Shown here in pieces: positions 13,201-26,974 of a DNA stretch of 64,000 bases. Position 1 is the first letter of the stretch. Every line of letters starts with the position of its first letter. Below the pieces are notes generated by a model, which was not told the origin of the DNA, made no database searches, and worked only from the letters and a program-made list of their open reading frames with translations. The stretch lies in assembly GCA_947568835.1 (NCBI GenBank), contig OX387602.1, forward strand, positions 16,047,021 to 16,111,020. Direction: 5' to 3'. The position numbers were made by a program, and so were the translations under genes. This stretch comes from Protonemura montana (lineage: Eukaryota > Arthropoda > Insecta > Plecoptera > Nemouridae).

Positions 13201-16200
13201 ATTATTTTACCACTTGCAATAAATGAAATGGTAGAAAAAAAAACGTGAAACCACCATGACTGCATCGGCGTGCTCTCTTGGTGTGCCAGGTCTTGAGGAA
13301 AAAAAATCCAGCATGTGCTCCCCGTTCATAAACTCTTATATTTGCGCGAGTTTTCGCCAGGGACTTTGCAATTGGTCGTAGATTTTCATTCCACTTCAAG
13401 AATATGGACTGCCATAAAGCTATGAGATATTTCCTCTGGAGAGAATTGAAATTCGTTCGCGGATGCAAATTCCTGTTCAACATAAATATTCTGCGTACAT
13501 GAACCACTGGCAGAAAAGGTCAAAAGTCTAAAAAAAAAAGTGGCAGTGCAACTATTTTGCAGATGAGTTTAGAATTTAGAATTATATATTATGTAAATGA
13601 AAACATTTCAACGTTGTAGCAGGCAAATGCGCGCACGTTTCCGGACGCGGCTTCCGCAAGCTGTCGGTGGAGGCGCCGAATCCACGAAATTATGCAAATG
13701 CAGGATGATTGACATGAAGCAGTCATATTTACATAAAATCTTGCCTAGAGCAGAAAAAGAACGATAATTGTGAATATTCGTGCATTCTTGCGTGCTAGTA
13801 TCGCTGAACGCTTATTCGAATAGAATAAAATAAATGTTTATCCAGCTCAGCCGTTTGGGCTCGAAATAATAGCATAAAAGTTAGAGTGGTATCATTTGAA
13901 AAGCCAACTCAACGAACACTCAACCACTATAACGACGTTTCAAGTCACGAGAAATACAACATTTTCATCGTTCAAGATGCAAGAATATATTTTGCATATA
14001 ATGTGTTTATATATAAACCTACTCGATGTTATCTTAGTTAGCGCATGAGCCAAATTCCCAGCAGAAATCACTTGGAGAGCCTCTGGAAATGAATACGAAA
14101 TACCAACAAAGAAGAGTGGGCCCACCATTGAAAGCGCGACGGATCTCAAGAATGTACTCACTATAGAACAAATATACTGGCATACAATATTCATGCTCTA
14201 ATTATAAATACAATAGTTATTTGCTCGATCTCGCTTCAATTTCAATGGAAATGAATCCAGCTTTCCACTCTACGGAAAAGCTATTCGCCCTTGGTTTTAT
14301 AGTGTGTTTATATAGCACGTCAGCTCACTCCAAAGTAGAGCGCATGCCTTCAGGATGGCACTCGAAGCGCGGCAAGGAGGTATGGTATACCTGTAGGTCT
14401 GACTTCCACGCCTGACGTGAGCAATCATGCGTGATGACATCACAATAGCGACGTCGCAACGCCCTTGTATGCACTCTAGCGTGTGGAAAAGGAACTGGGA
14501 TGTAATTGGAAAAAAACTGCTGCGTATCGCTGGTCGCGGAAGGGGGCTGGCGAAAAGAGCAGAGGTTGCTTACCTCCTTTGACACGATTCGCTGCACGAT
14601 TTTTTAACTGTCAGCTTACTTGCTCCGTTACGTGTTGAAATTTCCACAGAATTTATCTTGTTTGAGATACATGTCGGCTTTGGGTCTGTGAAAGTAGGAA
14701 ATTTTGGGAAATTTTCTAAGGAATAAGTGATGTTTCTGATGGGATTTGGGGCATTAAAATCTTTGCCTTCACACCTCTACATGAATGCGTCCATAGAGTT
14801 GGAACACGATTAAAAAAGAAGCTTAATTGGGTTCTATATGGGAAGTAAAAAGCCTAATTGCTATTTCCAAAGTTTCTTTAAAGTATAATACCTTACAGGT
14901 ATTAAACTTCTTCTTATCGTATCGCTAGTAAAGTACGAAAACACGAAACCACCATAAAGTATGTAACTACATTTGCAACATGTTCGAGAAAAAAAATGTA
15001 CCCTTTTTACTTAGCCTAGCGCAGTTTCACATTACTTTCCATAAATATAAAATATATACATATAAAGGTACGATTGTGAATAGATTTTGAATCCCTCCGA
15101 ATAGGTCTCGGTGCTTTACAATTCTATTTCATGCACACACACAGCTTACCCAATTATTGAAGCCAGTTGTTTACAATAAATCCGGTCATGGTTTCCACGA
15201 GCACTTAATAAACAATAGAGCTTGCAATGCCGCAAAACATTTGAGGTTGGGCTATGTTTAACATAGACGTACAAAAAACTACTTTCCATACATGTTACCA
15301 ATCATCAGGCTCAGCATCTCAGCAGTCCAAATCATAATTTAATTAAAAGCTCAAACGATGTTCGGTGATGCCATTCGTTTTTAAGATTCGAGATGAATCG
15401 GACGCAGTTCATCGCGCTTGGAGAAAAAAAAAGAAGAGAAAAGTTGAACTCTTAAAGTAACGCTGATTTTCTTCCACTTTTTTACTGGCGTCTATAAATA
15501 GGCGTCGTCCTGTGAATGTGTTCCGCCGACGCCGACGTCGACGGATGAGCATGATTGCAAGTTTGGCAGGATGAAGAGGGTGCCTGGAACGTTTCTAAGG
15601 AACCATCCGAGCAAAGAATGTTGATAATTGAAATCTCGAGAGTTGATCAATTGAGCATCATCCACGCGTTGTCAGCCAATTTGGAAAAATACCATACCAG
15701 CTACAAGGGGAAAAAAGTGCGAACAGGAAATGGAAAATGGAAAATCGGGCAGATTTTTTTTTCGCGCAGGATGTAAAATAACCACGAGGAAACTCAATCA
15801 CGATAATGGAACATTTTTGATGGAAATAGAAGCGAGGTGTCATTTTCTTCTCATCGTTTCTTCCAAGCACCAGTAATAACAAAATAAATTAATTCGATTT
15901 CCTTAAGAAATTTCCTAATACTCGTGCTGTCAGACCGGAGATAAGAAGTTCTTCTTTGCAACCGGAAATATACTTATTTTCCAGCTAATCAAGTGATTAT
16001 ACCGAGGGACGTAGCGACGCTCATTTGACGTAATAGCGAAAGTCCCGGCTTGCGGCAGGCAGGCAGGCAGTTGGAAGACCCGCCTCATCAGAGGTAGTTA
16101 TCTCAACGTAAAGCGCGCGCTAACTTAGACCTACGTAACGAGCTCATTAGCCTCCATGTGCCATTGCCGTCTGGCGCTCATGTCTCTTGAAATCAGCTTC

Positions 16201-19200
16201 CATGAAAAATACTCGCGGCTTTTATACATCCGGCGACCGACTTACTGCTTTTTGTACCTTAAAGTTTAAGCACAGGTGTGCACACCTACAGTGTACTCCA
16301 TGACATAATGCCATTTGTATTAGTTAACCACTGATCATACTGCATGGATGGAAGTAATTTGGAACGAGAACGATTAAACTGAAATTATCTATAGATTATG
16401 CAAACGTTTTTTAATCCTTAATTGTGGTTGTGGATACGTGGAAATACTTTCCCGCTGTCGCAAATCTTGTCAAAGGCACGAAAACACTGGCGTTGCTTTT
16501 GGTATGGCAGATAACTCGACTGTTAACAGCTTGCCTCGTGCAGTGTAGTAGTACTTATTGCACTGCAGCGTTATTAAATGTACGTTGAAAACCAACTCTC
16601 CAACAAAAAACTGTATAGTGGTGTGTGTGGGTGAGTGGAGAGGGTTGCTTTCATGGGTGTACTGTATGCGACAAAGCTGGTTTGCGTATCTCAAGAGTTA
16701 ATTACGCATTTGCTTTTAATTAATAAATAGGAACAGTGACGTCACGATACCAACCGTTAAGCGCACAATGAGCAAAATGTGTGTTTATTTTTTGTGTGTG
16801 GTCCAAATTAAATGATATTTCCAGGCTAGCTATATATATACATATAAATATTCCTTTCTGTTAATTATCTGTAGTTTTTTTTCCCTCCCGGTTTTGCGTC
16901 CCGAAAGCGTTTTTCATCCCATGAAAACTGTCGTATTGCGTAGCTACAGCAAACCGCTCTGTCTGTGTGTGTGTGTGTGTGTTTCCTGCTTTTCCTGTTT
17001 ATCCTAGTTTCTGTTACAAACTCTAGACGGAAAACTGGCGAGCCATAAAATGGATAGACATGAGCTTTCCCTTTAATTGGAGCGGAGATTTTTCTCCTCT
17101 CTATATTAAACTCTTTTGTGCACGGAGGGAAAAGAAAGGAACACATGGAAAACAGCATTTTCTGCTGATGAAAAGGATAACCTGTACCTATATAGGAACT
17201 GTATATTACTGCTGGCCGTACCCCCTGGCATAAAACGCTTGCCACGAACCCCCCCCCCCCCCCCCCCCTACACTTCGCCAATGCTCAGAAACCTCAAACA
17301 ATATTGTAGGGGGATCTCCGTTCTTTATCTAGCAAAAAACAAAATCGCTTCTATTAAACTATATGCTGCAAAGAGCTAAGTTGCAGCCTGAGATACGTAT
17401 TTACAAGCAAAGAGCTTGAGCATCGTTAATTTGGTTTGATTTATTGATTATTGGGGTTTAGCGACGCACTGTTTTGACAACTGACCCTGCGCTACTGGTT
17501 TAATGGCGTCGGTGAATAAGCGGATGATTACGAGGATAAGGATGAAACTAACCTAGCTAAAATGGAGGAGGGGAAACCCGGTGCCGGCACGTAGCCTACT
17601 CTTGTCGCATAGCACCAAGGGGACCACCGGCTTAACGTCCCTTCCGAAGAACGGTACAACGCGAACATCAGGATTCCTCCACAAATCCATGCTGTCGAGA
17701 GCTTGATAAGCAAGGCGAATGGAATTGCTGTACTAACTTTCACCTCTCCAACATCTCTCCCGAACAGAACTGGTCATGTGTATGATGGTCACGTTAATTT
17801 GGTTTTCGAGTCCAATTGTTAGTGCTTTAAATAAGAGCGATGGTCTGCACTCAGCACTTTTTCCTGAGGCAAACTCTGCTAAAAATGTTTGCTTTCTTGC
17901 ATACTATTAATGGCAGAGCACTTCAATATTATCAATCTAATTAAAGAGCCAATCTACGAACGCGATCGCAAGCTTACCACCATCGGACACGATCGTAAAT
18001 TGCTTAATTAATAACCCTTGGCTTTAACTAATAACACTTGATGCGTTTCCACCGGTCGTAAGTCTCCCAAAACCCCGCCCAGCGCCCCAAACTTGATTAA
18101 TTTGCGTAAACATCATCAGGGTTGATTGGTCCACGTTTTATTGCCGTAAATTATCTGCAAGCAGAGCAAGAGAGCGAGCGAATGGGCAACAAAAAGAGCA
18201 ATAAAATGTATCCCACGCACGTGAAATATGCTCCGTGGCATCCACTACGAACGACGCCGTTGGCCGACGCCAGCGTGCCGGAAAATTGGCTCGATTCGTC
18301 AGCAGCAAACATGTCACATTTGTGCCAACGGCATCGACGAGACATATTTTCATTCGCTTTATAAACACAATGCAGCAGCAGCCACCGCAGCCGCAGCGGT
18401 ATTTCCACACCACGCGGCGCTCGTGACGCGCTTTTCCAAAGACTTTTCAACAAAAACAGCACCTGGGTTTTCACAGCGCGACAACCGGATGCTTGCCTCC
18501 ACACACAGATAATTTTGTTTCTTTTGAATAATTTCCGACATTGCACTCGGCGAAAACCGTGTTGCCCGTCCGGTGGCGTGACGAGCAGCGCCAATCGAAA
18601 TTAGAACATTTTTGTCTCACGAATTTCCATAATATTCCGTTTTCCACAATCGCTCCGTGTGAAAAGTTGCTCGTTTTAAGCAGCGGAAAATTAATTAAAA
18701 TACTGTGCGTTGAAAATTCTCTCTCTCTCTTTGTGTGTGTGTGCTGATTACAATAAAGCACATCGTGGTTTTTATTATGAATTTCTCTCGAGTCCCATAC
18801 CCTATTTTCATGTAACGTTAAGCCTCCCTTTGACCATAACTAATTTGTTTTCACTTGAACAAGTACGTTGCTCTATATTAGCACTGTGCCTCTGTATTTA
18901 ATGTGTGGACCTTCCATTATGAAGTAATCACACCCTATCCTATAGTGCGAACAGCCACACAACCCGTGCACAACTGGCTGCATTCGTTCCATCTTGCACA
19001 CTGGGAGAAAAGTTTGTCACCGACAGAGAAGACCTAGAAAGTGTGGAATACTCCCTTATAGATTATCCACGTTGACATGAGCCTCATTGTACGCTTTGTC
19101 AACACTAGTCGTCTGCTTGACAAGGTAGATAAAGTTACGCGGTGAATTATTATCTCCGAAATACGTCACAGCTTCAGGGGGAAATATCGATGCAGGTACA

Positions 19201-22200
19201 TTATAAAATCTTGCACAACTTCCGATGGAAAGTAACTTGATCGGAAGGAAGAGCACAAACTTTCAGTAGTGAGCACAGCTCGATCATTATGTTGGAAAAG
19301 CTCGTCGCAAGGTTTTGCAGACATCGGGCAATCGAGTGACACGATATTTTGGCAGGCTAATAGACGAGGGAGACACGCTTCATTATCGGTGAAATGATGG
19401 ATGACGTGTGCCCAATCGACACATCGAAAGCATGAACTTGACAGGGTTATTGGCCACCCTGCATCGAACGGATCACAAGCGGTTTTGCGCGTATGTCAGT
19501 CACATGGTTGAAAAACTCGATCGTGCATGTTATAGTTGGTAACACTGGCGGCCATGCTCGCTTTTTATTTTTAAATGGATAGTTTTAAATTAGAAAATAG
19601 TAATTTGAGCGCTAATTTTCTGCCAGGATGCACGTGGTAAATAATAACAGTAAAACAGGGCATTTGTATAGACATAGGACAGCATGTTTGCCGAGTTTTT
19701 TAATCAGATGGCATAAGCGAGAACCGACCTCCCGCTCAGACAAATACAATGGTTGGCATTTTATTAAATAACGAGCTAGCCAATTTGAATATTGTTATTT
19801 CTGTGTGTTTGTTAATTGCCTCGGTGGCGGTGAATTTATTTGCACGGTATGACACACACATGCATGCACATATACACAGTGGCATACAACGAGGAAATGT
19901 CGATAGCATCCTCCCATGCACTATCGCAGGTTATTACTTATTCAAAGGGTTTCATCCCAGGTCAACCAGAGCACTAAACGCTGGTTATAGCTCGCATAAC
20001 GCCGTGAGGTGCATACCTGCAGAGTGCAGACAGAAGATAATAATAACAGTAACAGTGATGTTGATCGTAGTATGATCTCCAAGCGGTGTCGCGTTCCGTC
20101 GTCCGAGTGGAAAACGGGGTGCTCGAAGTACGCAACGTCTATTTGAAATGAAATTGACCTTCCAAAATATGGAAGGTACCTATCCCCTCTCATGTACGCA
20201 CAACAGAAGACGTTTGATACCTTTACTTGACACCATCTTGCGTCTTACACTTTTCGTCTCGGCTGTGCGATATGAGAGCCTAGGGCAACAAATTGCCCAT
20301 GCTACGTTATTACTTTTGTTTCGGTCAAACTTTTAGAGCTACATCCGGGCGGTGATCCGGATGATATTTAACTTTTTGAGCGTTTTATTAATTAATAGCT
20401 CGGCCGTATGTCTGTTGACCAATAGCGAACCGACTGAGCCCGTCTGTATTATTGGCGCTGCATGTCTATGGTCCACCATATCGTGGGACCGGAGCCTGTC
20501 GGGGCCGGATGGCGTCGAGCGTCTGGCGTTGGGCGTCTGCCGGGCGATGTCGGGATGCTGCGACGCCCGACGCGGCGCCGCGACGCTCGATACCGGACTT
20601 GGCGGCGTCACACTGACAATGCCAACGCCGAACTGCGCCCCGTTTTGGACAGAGAGCGCGGACGAAGAGGACGAAGAGACCGTACGCAAGACTATTGATA
20701 AAGATGATCGATAAAGCGAACAGATATGTATATACGTCTTATGCACAAAAACAAAAACACATACAGAATGTAAAAAAAAATGTAAGTAAAAAAAGAGATC
20801 AGGGCTGTATAAAAAGGATTCAGAGCGAATATATCTAAGAAATTGATGGAAAACGCAAAAGTATCCCCATCTCTCCTTGCAGATGCGATATGATGTTAAA
20901 GGGGCACGAGACTTTTGTGTGACATGATCATCCCCGCATGCTTTCTAACTCTGTGTCAGAGACATTTATCATACTTGTGTGCACGCTGCTGGACACATCC
21001 ACGGAAATTGAGGGTTCATATTCTACCCTTGCAGCCTCATTCGGGCACGCGGACGATCACTGAATAATAATATATCACGCGACAAGATAGGCCGCCCGCT
21101 GCAAGCACTTTGACTGAGTAATTTATTAGTTGCTATTTTTCAACCTGATAGTGCGCACTGGTCGTCGCTACTCGAGCAGCGCCATATCTTAAGCGCTGCA
21201 TTATGACTTAATTTAAGTGCCGTTGTCAATGTAATTAATATGGCGGTAGGTCGGGGCAGGAGGGACGAAGAAGGGGTCAAAGGAGGGTGGCAGGGGGGGG
21301 GGGTTGCAGAGAGTGTGTGCTTGTCGAGGAAACGTAGTGCTAGCACGATGTGCGGCACCACCGAGTTTCCCTAGCAACACAAACAGCCCCCAGCTAGCTA
21401 CTCGATGGTTAATTATTACAAACGTCACTCACAGCTCTTCCCTTCTGTTCGTATTTCAGTTTGCAAGTTCTCTGAATGTTGCATACAACCATTTGATTAT
21501 ATATAGAAAGCATGTCTCGTGAAAACTTTGGAAATCTCGTGGAGCTGAGTCAACTCGATTATCAAGTCGCGAAGTGGTGAAAAAAGTCGTCCTCGGCGGT
21601 TGACACTATACCGACTAGAGATTGAGTACACAATTCGGCATGACGAGCCGACGGAAGTCGTTGTAGGACTCACCGCGAGCGCTTCTAACCCCGCTGTGGC
21701 TGGTACAAACACAAGCTACAAGCTACTGTGCAAATCGAATGAAACACCGCGGATGGTTGAGCCAAGCAGAATCGGTCGCGAAACCACGAAACACTACAGG
21801 GAGATGGCCTCGATTTGTACCTGGTTTTATCTATCGTGTCCCATACCTGTTTAGCATTTAGTGGCTTAGTGCTCCTTCAGCCCAACTTCACTAGTCAAGT
21901 TCCCCACGCCTCGTAATTATTTTAGAGCTCAGTTATAAATAATTACATTTTGTCGATGGCTTCATGTGCCAGGGCTTACAATGACAACCATGACAGTGAA
22001 TGAGTACGCTATAATATATCGGTTTAATTAATGCTAAGAGCATATTCGTGTCGTAATGCATGCAGCGTTCTACCGAATTCTATTTACGCTGATAAAGCTT
22101 CCAAAGCCACCATGCTAATTGCGCATTAATTGAGTGATTGACAAGCGAAAATCGGGATGAGTAAACGCAAATCGAACGTAATCAATTTGCGTTGATCGAA

Positions 22201-25200
22201 TTACAGAACGGTGTTCTACGGATTGAGCTGAAAAGCTTTAAAACGTGTGGCCATTATGGACAACAAGCGAGCTCTGATCAGCGTCCAAGTGTTGTTTTCT
22301 TGCTGATCGAATCGTGATTTTCTAGCTAAAACAGTTTGACAACGCTAGAAAATCCTATGTCAGTCCGCACAGTGCCGAGTCATACATTTAAAACAATCAT
22401 GGATTAATTACATGATATACTGTCAACAACAGTAGTATTGATTTACAGTCTAACATCAGCATACACTGTTAAAAGAATCTCTCGTTCAAAGTCACATGGT
22501 GAAAAATCCTCCGTTCAAGGTCACTTGGTTTTCAGGACCTCCTTCTAACTTCTTCACTTGATTAATTACATCACCATCCTTCTAACCAGCCCCCATATCA
22601 TCTACCAACGCCTTAAGCCCAAAGCCACATGCCCGTCGTCAAAACTGTGGCTCTCTAGCCTTCGAAACCACATAATGAGCGCCCCCGCTATAGGTTCGGC
22701 GCCTCCACCGGCCTAGGAGTTAGGCGGGAGTTTGAGAGCGTTTGCCGCCAGACCACGTAGTCCGCTCGTATCGCAAAGTTTGCCATCCCAGCCCGCACAT
22801 AGCTCGAGCGGGTGACACCCAGATATTTACAGTTTCACGCTTTTTGTGCGGTGCTCTTTCGCCAGATTTATGGAGTTTGAAACAAAATTTCGCTACGTGA
22901 ATGTGCGAAACGCTCGATAACTCAGCAGACGGACTGGCGCGACCAAACTTAAATCAAGACCATACGCATTTGGTACCCGGATTTTTGTAGGTGTATATCC
23001 GCGGAACATTCGAGTAGATTTTGATAGTTGGTTAATTGATTGATTTGTTGTGTTTAAAGACGTACTGTGTTGACAGCGGGCCCTGAGGCGCTGGTTTAAT
23101 TGTGTAGGTAAAGCCTAAAAGGGGGGGTAGAAAACCAGTGTCAAAACATCAAGGACCCTACCGGATAGGTGCCCTTACGAAAATACGGTACAACTCAAAC
23201 ATGATCCCTCCATTAATCCATGCTATCGAAGATTGCTAAGCTGAAGGTGCTGTACTAACTTCAAACTGGTATTGCACGTGTTTGAGTGTGACCTGGCACA
23301 GTGTAGCTTAACTTCGGTGGTCTCACAAGAACTGGTGTTTCCAACATGGCCAATCCATTCGGTAAGATAGGAGGGATCGGTGCCTTGAAAACGAATATGA
23401 CGTCGTTTGTTTGCGTGGTCCGTCCATCTCAGGCGTCAACAGCGTCGACCTCGGCTTCCTCCCATGGGGTGGACGTTGTGACCGCAACGTGGCCGAGTAG
23501 TGACCGCGAGAGACGTCAAGACGCCAAAAGCGACGGCTGAGACGTTGTGCCAAGATGCGACCTCTTTTATGTGGGCAATGTAGTTACGACCAGCCAAAGG
23601 CATTATAAGAATATTTTTCATGCTCTAACATACTAGTTGGAACAGAGGTCTCTCGAAAGGGCAAAATAATCACAATGTAACTTTCAACAATTTTCTTATG
23701 TTTTCCCTATTTTTACGTTTCAAGGGAAATTCGAAAAGGCATTCTTCGTTCTGACAATTTGTTCCAATTTTCAAAAGCTACCGTTACAGAAAAGCATGCA
23801 ATAATATAAGAATTGCACGGTTTATTGCTTATAGTGAGTGATCGAAGTGATGACAGCTTCCCTTATTCCAACAATACAATGCAGTCTGTGCAGAAGCAGT
23901 AGGAATGAAGTGCAATCTCTTTAAAGATTTTAGAGACTCCCGCGCACCCTTTGAGCAGCTGGCTGTATTTCTTCTGCTTGTTTTTTTTTTGCGTTTTTTG
24001 CGGTGCCAATACACCCAACGACAATCGCATTTACCGCAAGGCACCGCCATCGACATGGTCCGTTCACATCAATAGAAAATCACCAACGTTGTACGTGAAA
24101 AGTGGAAAGTGTGTGCTTGCCAGTTTGGCAGGGGTCGCTGCTGACATAATATTTGTAAAACATCGGGCCGCTGCCTTCGGAGAGGCGTAAAGCAATTTAA
24201 CTTCATTGCAGAGCTCTACCGGCCGCCGCCCCGCTCTCCGCCACGCCCCCGTCATCGTCGCCGAATCTCTGAATAATTTCGACAAAAGCTATGGACTCGA
24301 CGTGTACGAGCATAAAGCAAACATAAAACATCAACTTGGCCGATTGAGTTTAATAGACGTGCTTTGACAATGAATAATGCAGGTAGATATATGCAGAGCG
24401 GCACCTGCGCCTGACGTGAATCACGACGCGGTCAACGCCGACGGGTCTGCCCACACTCTCCACGATCCCGTCCGCGAAACGAAGGATACTTTACGCATTT
24501 TAACGCAAGCCCTGGAAAAAGCAACCATCCGCGAAGCTTTTAAAAAAAGTTACGTCATTGCAGAATTTTTTGGTAAGTTTGTGATGGTTTCCATTTTTAA
24601 TGGGGTGTGCATAGTATGATTTACACCAGGGCCAAAAAGAAGGATGTCGGCGACTACAAGTACGAAAAGAGATAACTCCACGTTCCTTTTTTTTGCTCTG
24701 TCGAAAATAAATAATGAAGCAAGTTAAAAAATATTGGCACTCGGACGGAAATGTGGACGGAAAATTCCAGCGACCAAACACTATTCCAACTGTTTGCGTT
24801 TTCGATCCATAGCCAGCCGGAGGAAGTTTTAAAAGCGAGCCATCCTTGCTTGTGGCAAATGTTTGTCCTGAGCTCCCAACTCCAGGAAGATTCCTGTCGA
24901 AGCCCTCCATCCCGGTGATATATCTCAATGCCACGCGAGCTTATCGCGTCCGCAGATCTTTTCGGCCGGGGATAAAAGAGAGTCCCGGCGCACCAAGCGA
25001 GGGCGCAGTCACGCGCAGCCTATCCGCAGTCAGTGCGCAGCGCGCTGCCAGATTAAAACACTCGCAAATGAAAGAATCTCCAGCGAAAGAAAGAAAAGAT
25101 TGTTAATGAGTTCCTGGCGCTAACCTCGCGCCCCCGCCGCCGCCCCCGCAGCCACCGTGGCGGCCCAATCAATAGGGAGAAACTGTTTCAATGGGTGGCA

Positions 25201-26943
25201 TTCGGACACGAAACGAAAGTTGGCTCCACCACGCCGTTGCCGGTACCGGTGCTGGTGCCGGGGCATTCAACGGTCGTAGATAGCGCGACCTGTGATTGAG
25301 ATACGTGATTGTGAAACACCCCCCTGCTGGCCGATCCCGTCCCCGTCCCCAGGTTGATCAATAGATGAGCACGAGAGGGACATGACTTCATCCTCCGCTG
25401 ACTTTGCCCCGAGCCCCGAGTCCCAGCTCGATCCCTGCTCGGGGTTATTGTTTCAGCTCCGGCTTCAATCTGCCGCAATTTGTTACCCCAACAGGCGACT
25501 TTCGCAACCCAAGACAGCGTGCTGCGCCTACACCGAGAGGAAAACTCCCTGTCAAGAAAATACGTGTTTACAAATCAAGGTGGCCTTTCATTTTAAAAAG
25601 TGGTTCGCCGTTTCTTTTTAGCTGATTGAAAAACTTTCAAGCAACCGTGAAACGCAGTAAATTTTCTTTAATTTCTTGCCGAATGGATTTAGCGCGCGCA
25701 ATTTATGCGCGTGGGCGACGGAAATAAATGATGGCGTGTAAATCAATCGTTGATACTGAATTTGACAATAGCAACAACATAGAGGGTCGGAGGGCGCCGT
25801 GTGCCAAGGGAAGGCAAGTTCCCCCGACGCGAAGATTATAACAAGCCGGCGCGTTCGGCCTAAATCTCCCCTGCCCGGCGCCCGCAGGCACACTTCGCAG
25901 ATTTTACGAACAATTTCCCAAATGAGTCGGGAGAGTCGGATTCGAGATTCATTCGTTCTTCCTTTAGAGCTACATAATCCCCTTTCCCTGCCGCCATCGT
26001 CCCGCAACCCCTTGTTTGCTTTACTCCCTTTCTACTTCAGGTATCTTCCATCTTTGCCCCAGCACAAAACACTGATACAAAGTTAAATGCACAGGCCTGA
26101 AGCTGTAGCCTTGTATTCCTGGGGGACGCGACGACGCCAGTGCCACGGATAAGAATGATTCCATTCGCCTAGCGAGCTGTGTCACTCATTGTTTGGGGTA
26201 TCAAGACGTAATTGAAGGAACTCGTCGACGGATGTTATAGGGCTCAACGGCTGTAAGAACCGTCTACAAACTTGACTAGTCTGAAATGCGAAACTAAATC
26301 TTAATAATTGAAAGAAGTGTCGTCGTCAGACGCAAACACAACAAAGAATTAATTAATGTTCTATTTTAATACAGATGTACTCTCGGTGAGTTTATTTAAC
26401 AGACGAAAGTTTTACAACACTCTAACTTTGTTGTAATCTTGATAAATACATTTCTCTCGGTCTCCTTGACAGATTGCGCCGAGCGTATAATAAACTTAAA
26501 TTATTATTTGCCTAATGGATATGAAACGCAAGTTCTTGATAAAAATTACCTGACATAGGGTAAATAGCCAACAATTAAAATACAGTCCCTTGTTTGTTGT
26601 TGAAGCTGATGGAAGTCGCAAAAGGCTTTCAAGGAAATGGCTGCAGTTCCTTTGCGTCTGTGGGATCTCTTATATCTCTGAACGGCGCACTACAATGCGG
26701 CCAGCTTTAAAAATGCATGAGATGAGATCTAAGAAGGATAGATGAAGCTTCGAAAAAAAACCGTGGCTCTGATCCTGATGGCGGCTAATGAACGCGATAC
26801 TTTCTCAATACGCATGGCTAAAAATGTCGATACTTCACTGTTTGACGCCGGTGTAGTGTAAAAATGTCTGCCAATATTGAGTTTTCTTCTTGGCTGAAAC
26901 TAAAATAACATCGTGTCGTGACTCGTGTCCCCGTGCGCCCCCT

Positions 26944-26974
<31 letters not shown>

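Noticed and set aside
16865-17379. Minus- and plus-strand frames passing through the poly-C tract
   Set aside because: Open only because the tract reads as poly-Gly or poly-Pro; the rest has no protein character.
18138-18594. Cluster of 80-147-aa frames on both strands
   Set aside because: A GC-rich patch with CAG/CCG triplets keeps all frames open; no homology or consistent exon edges.
24500-24934. 144-aa minus-strand frame
   Set aside because: Overlaps the plus-strand candidate exon and a promoter-like block; no recognisable motif.
25618-26007. 129-aa minus-strand frame
   Set aside because: No family resemblance, with overlapping frames on both strands.
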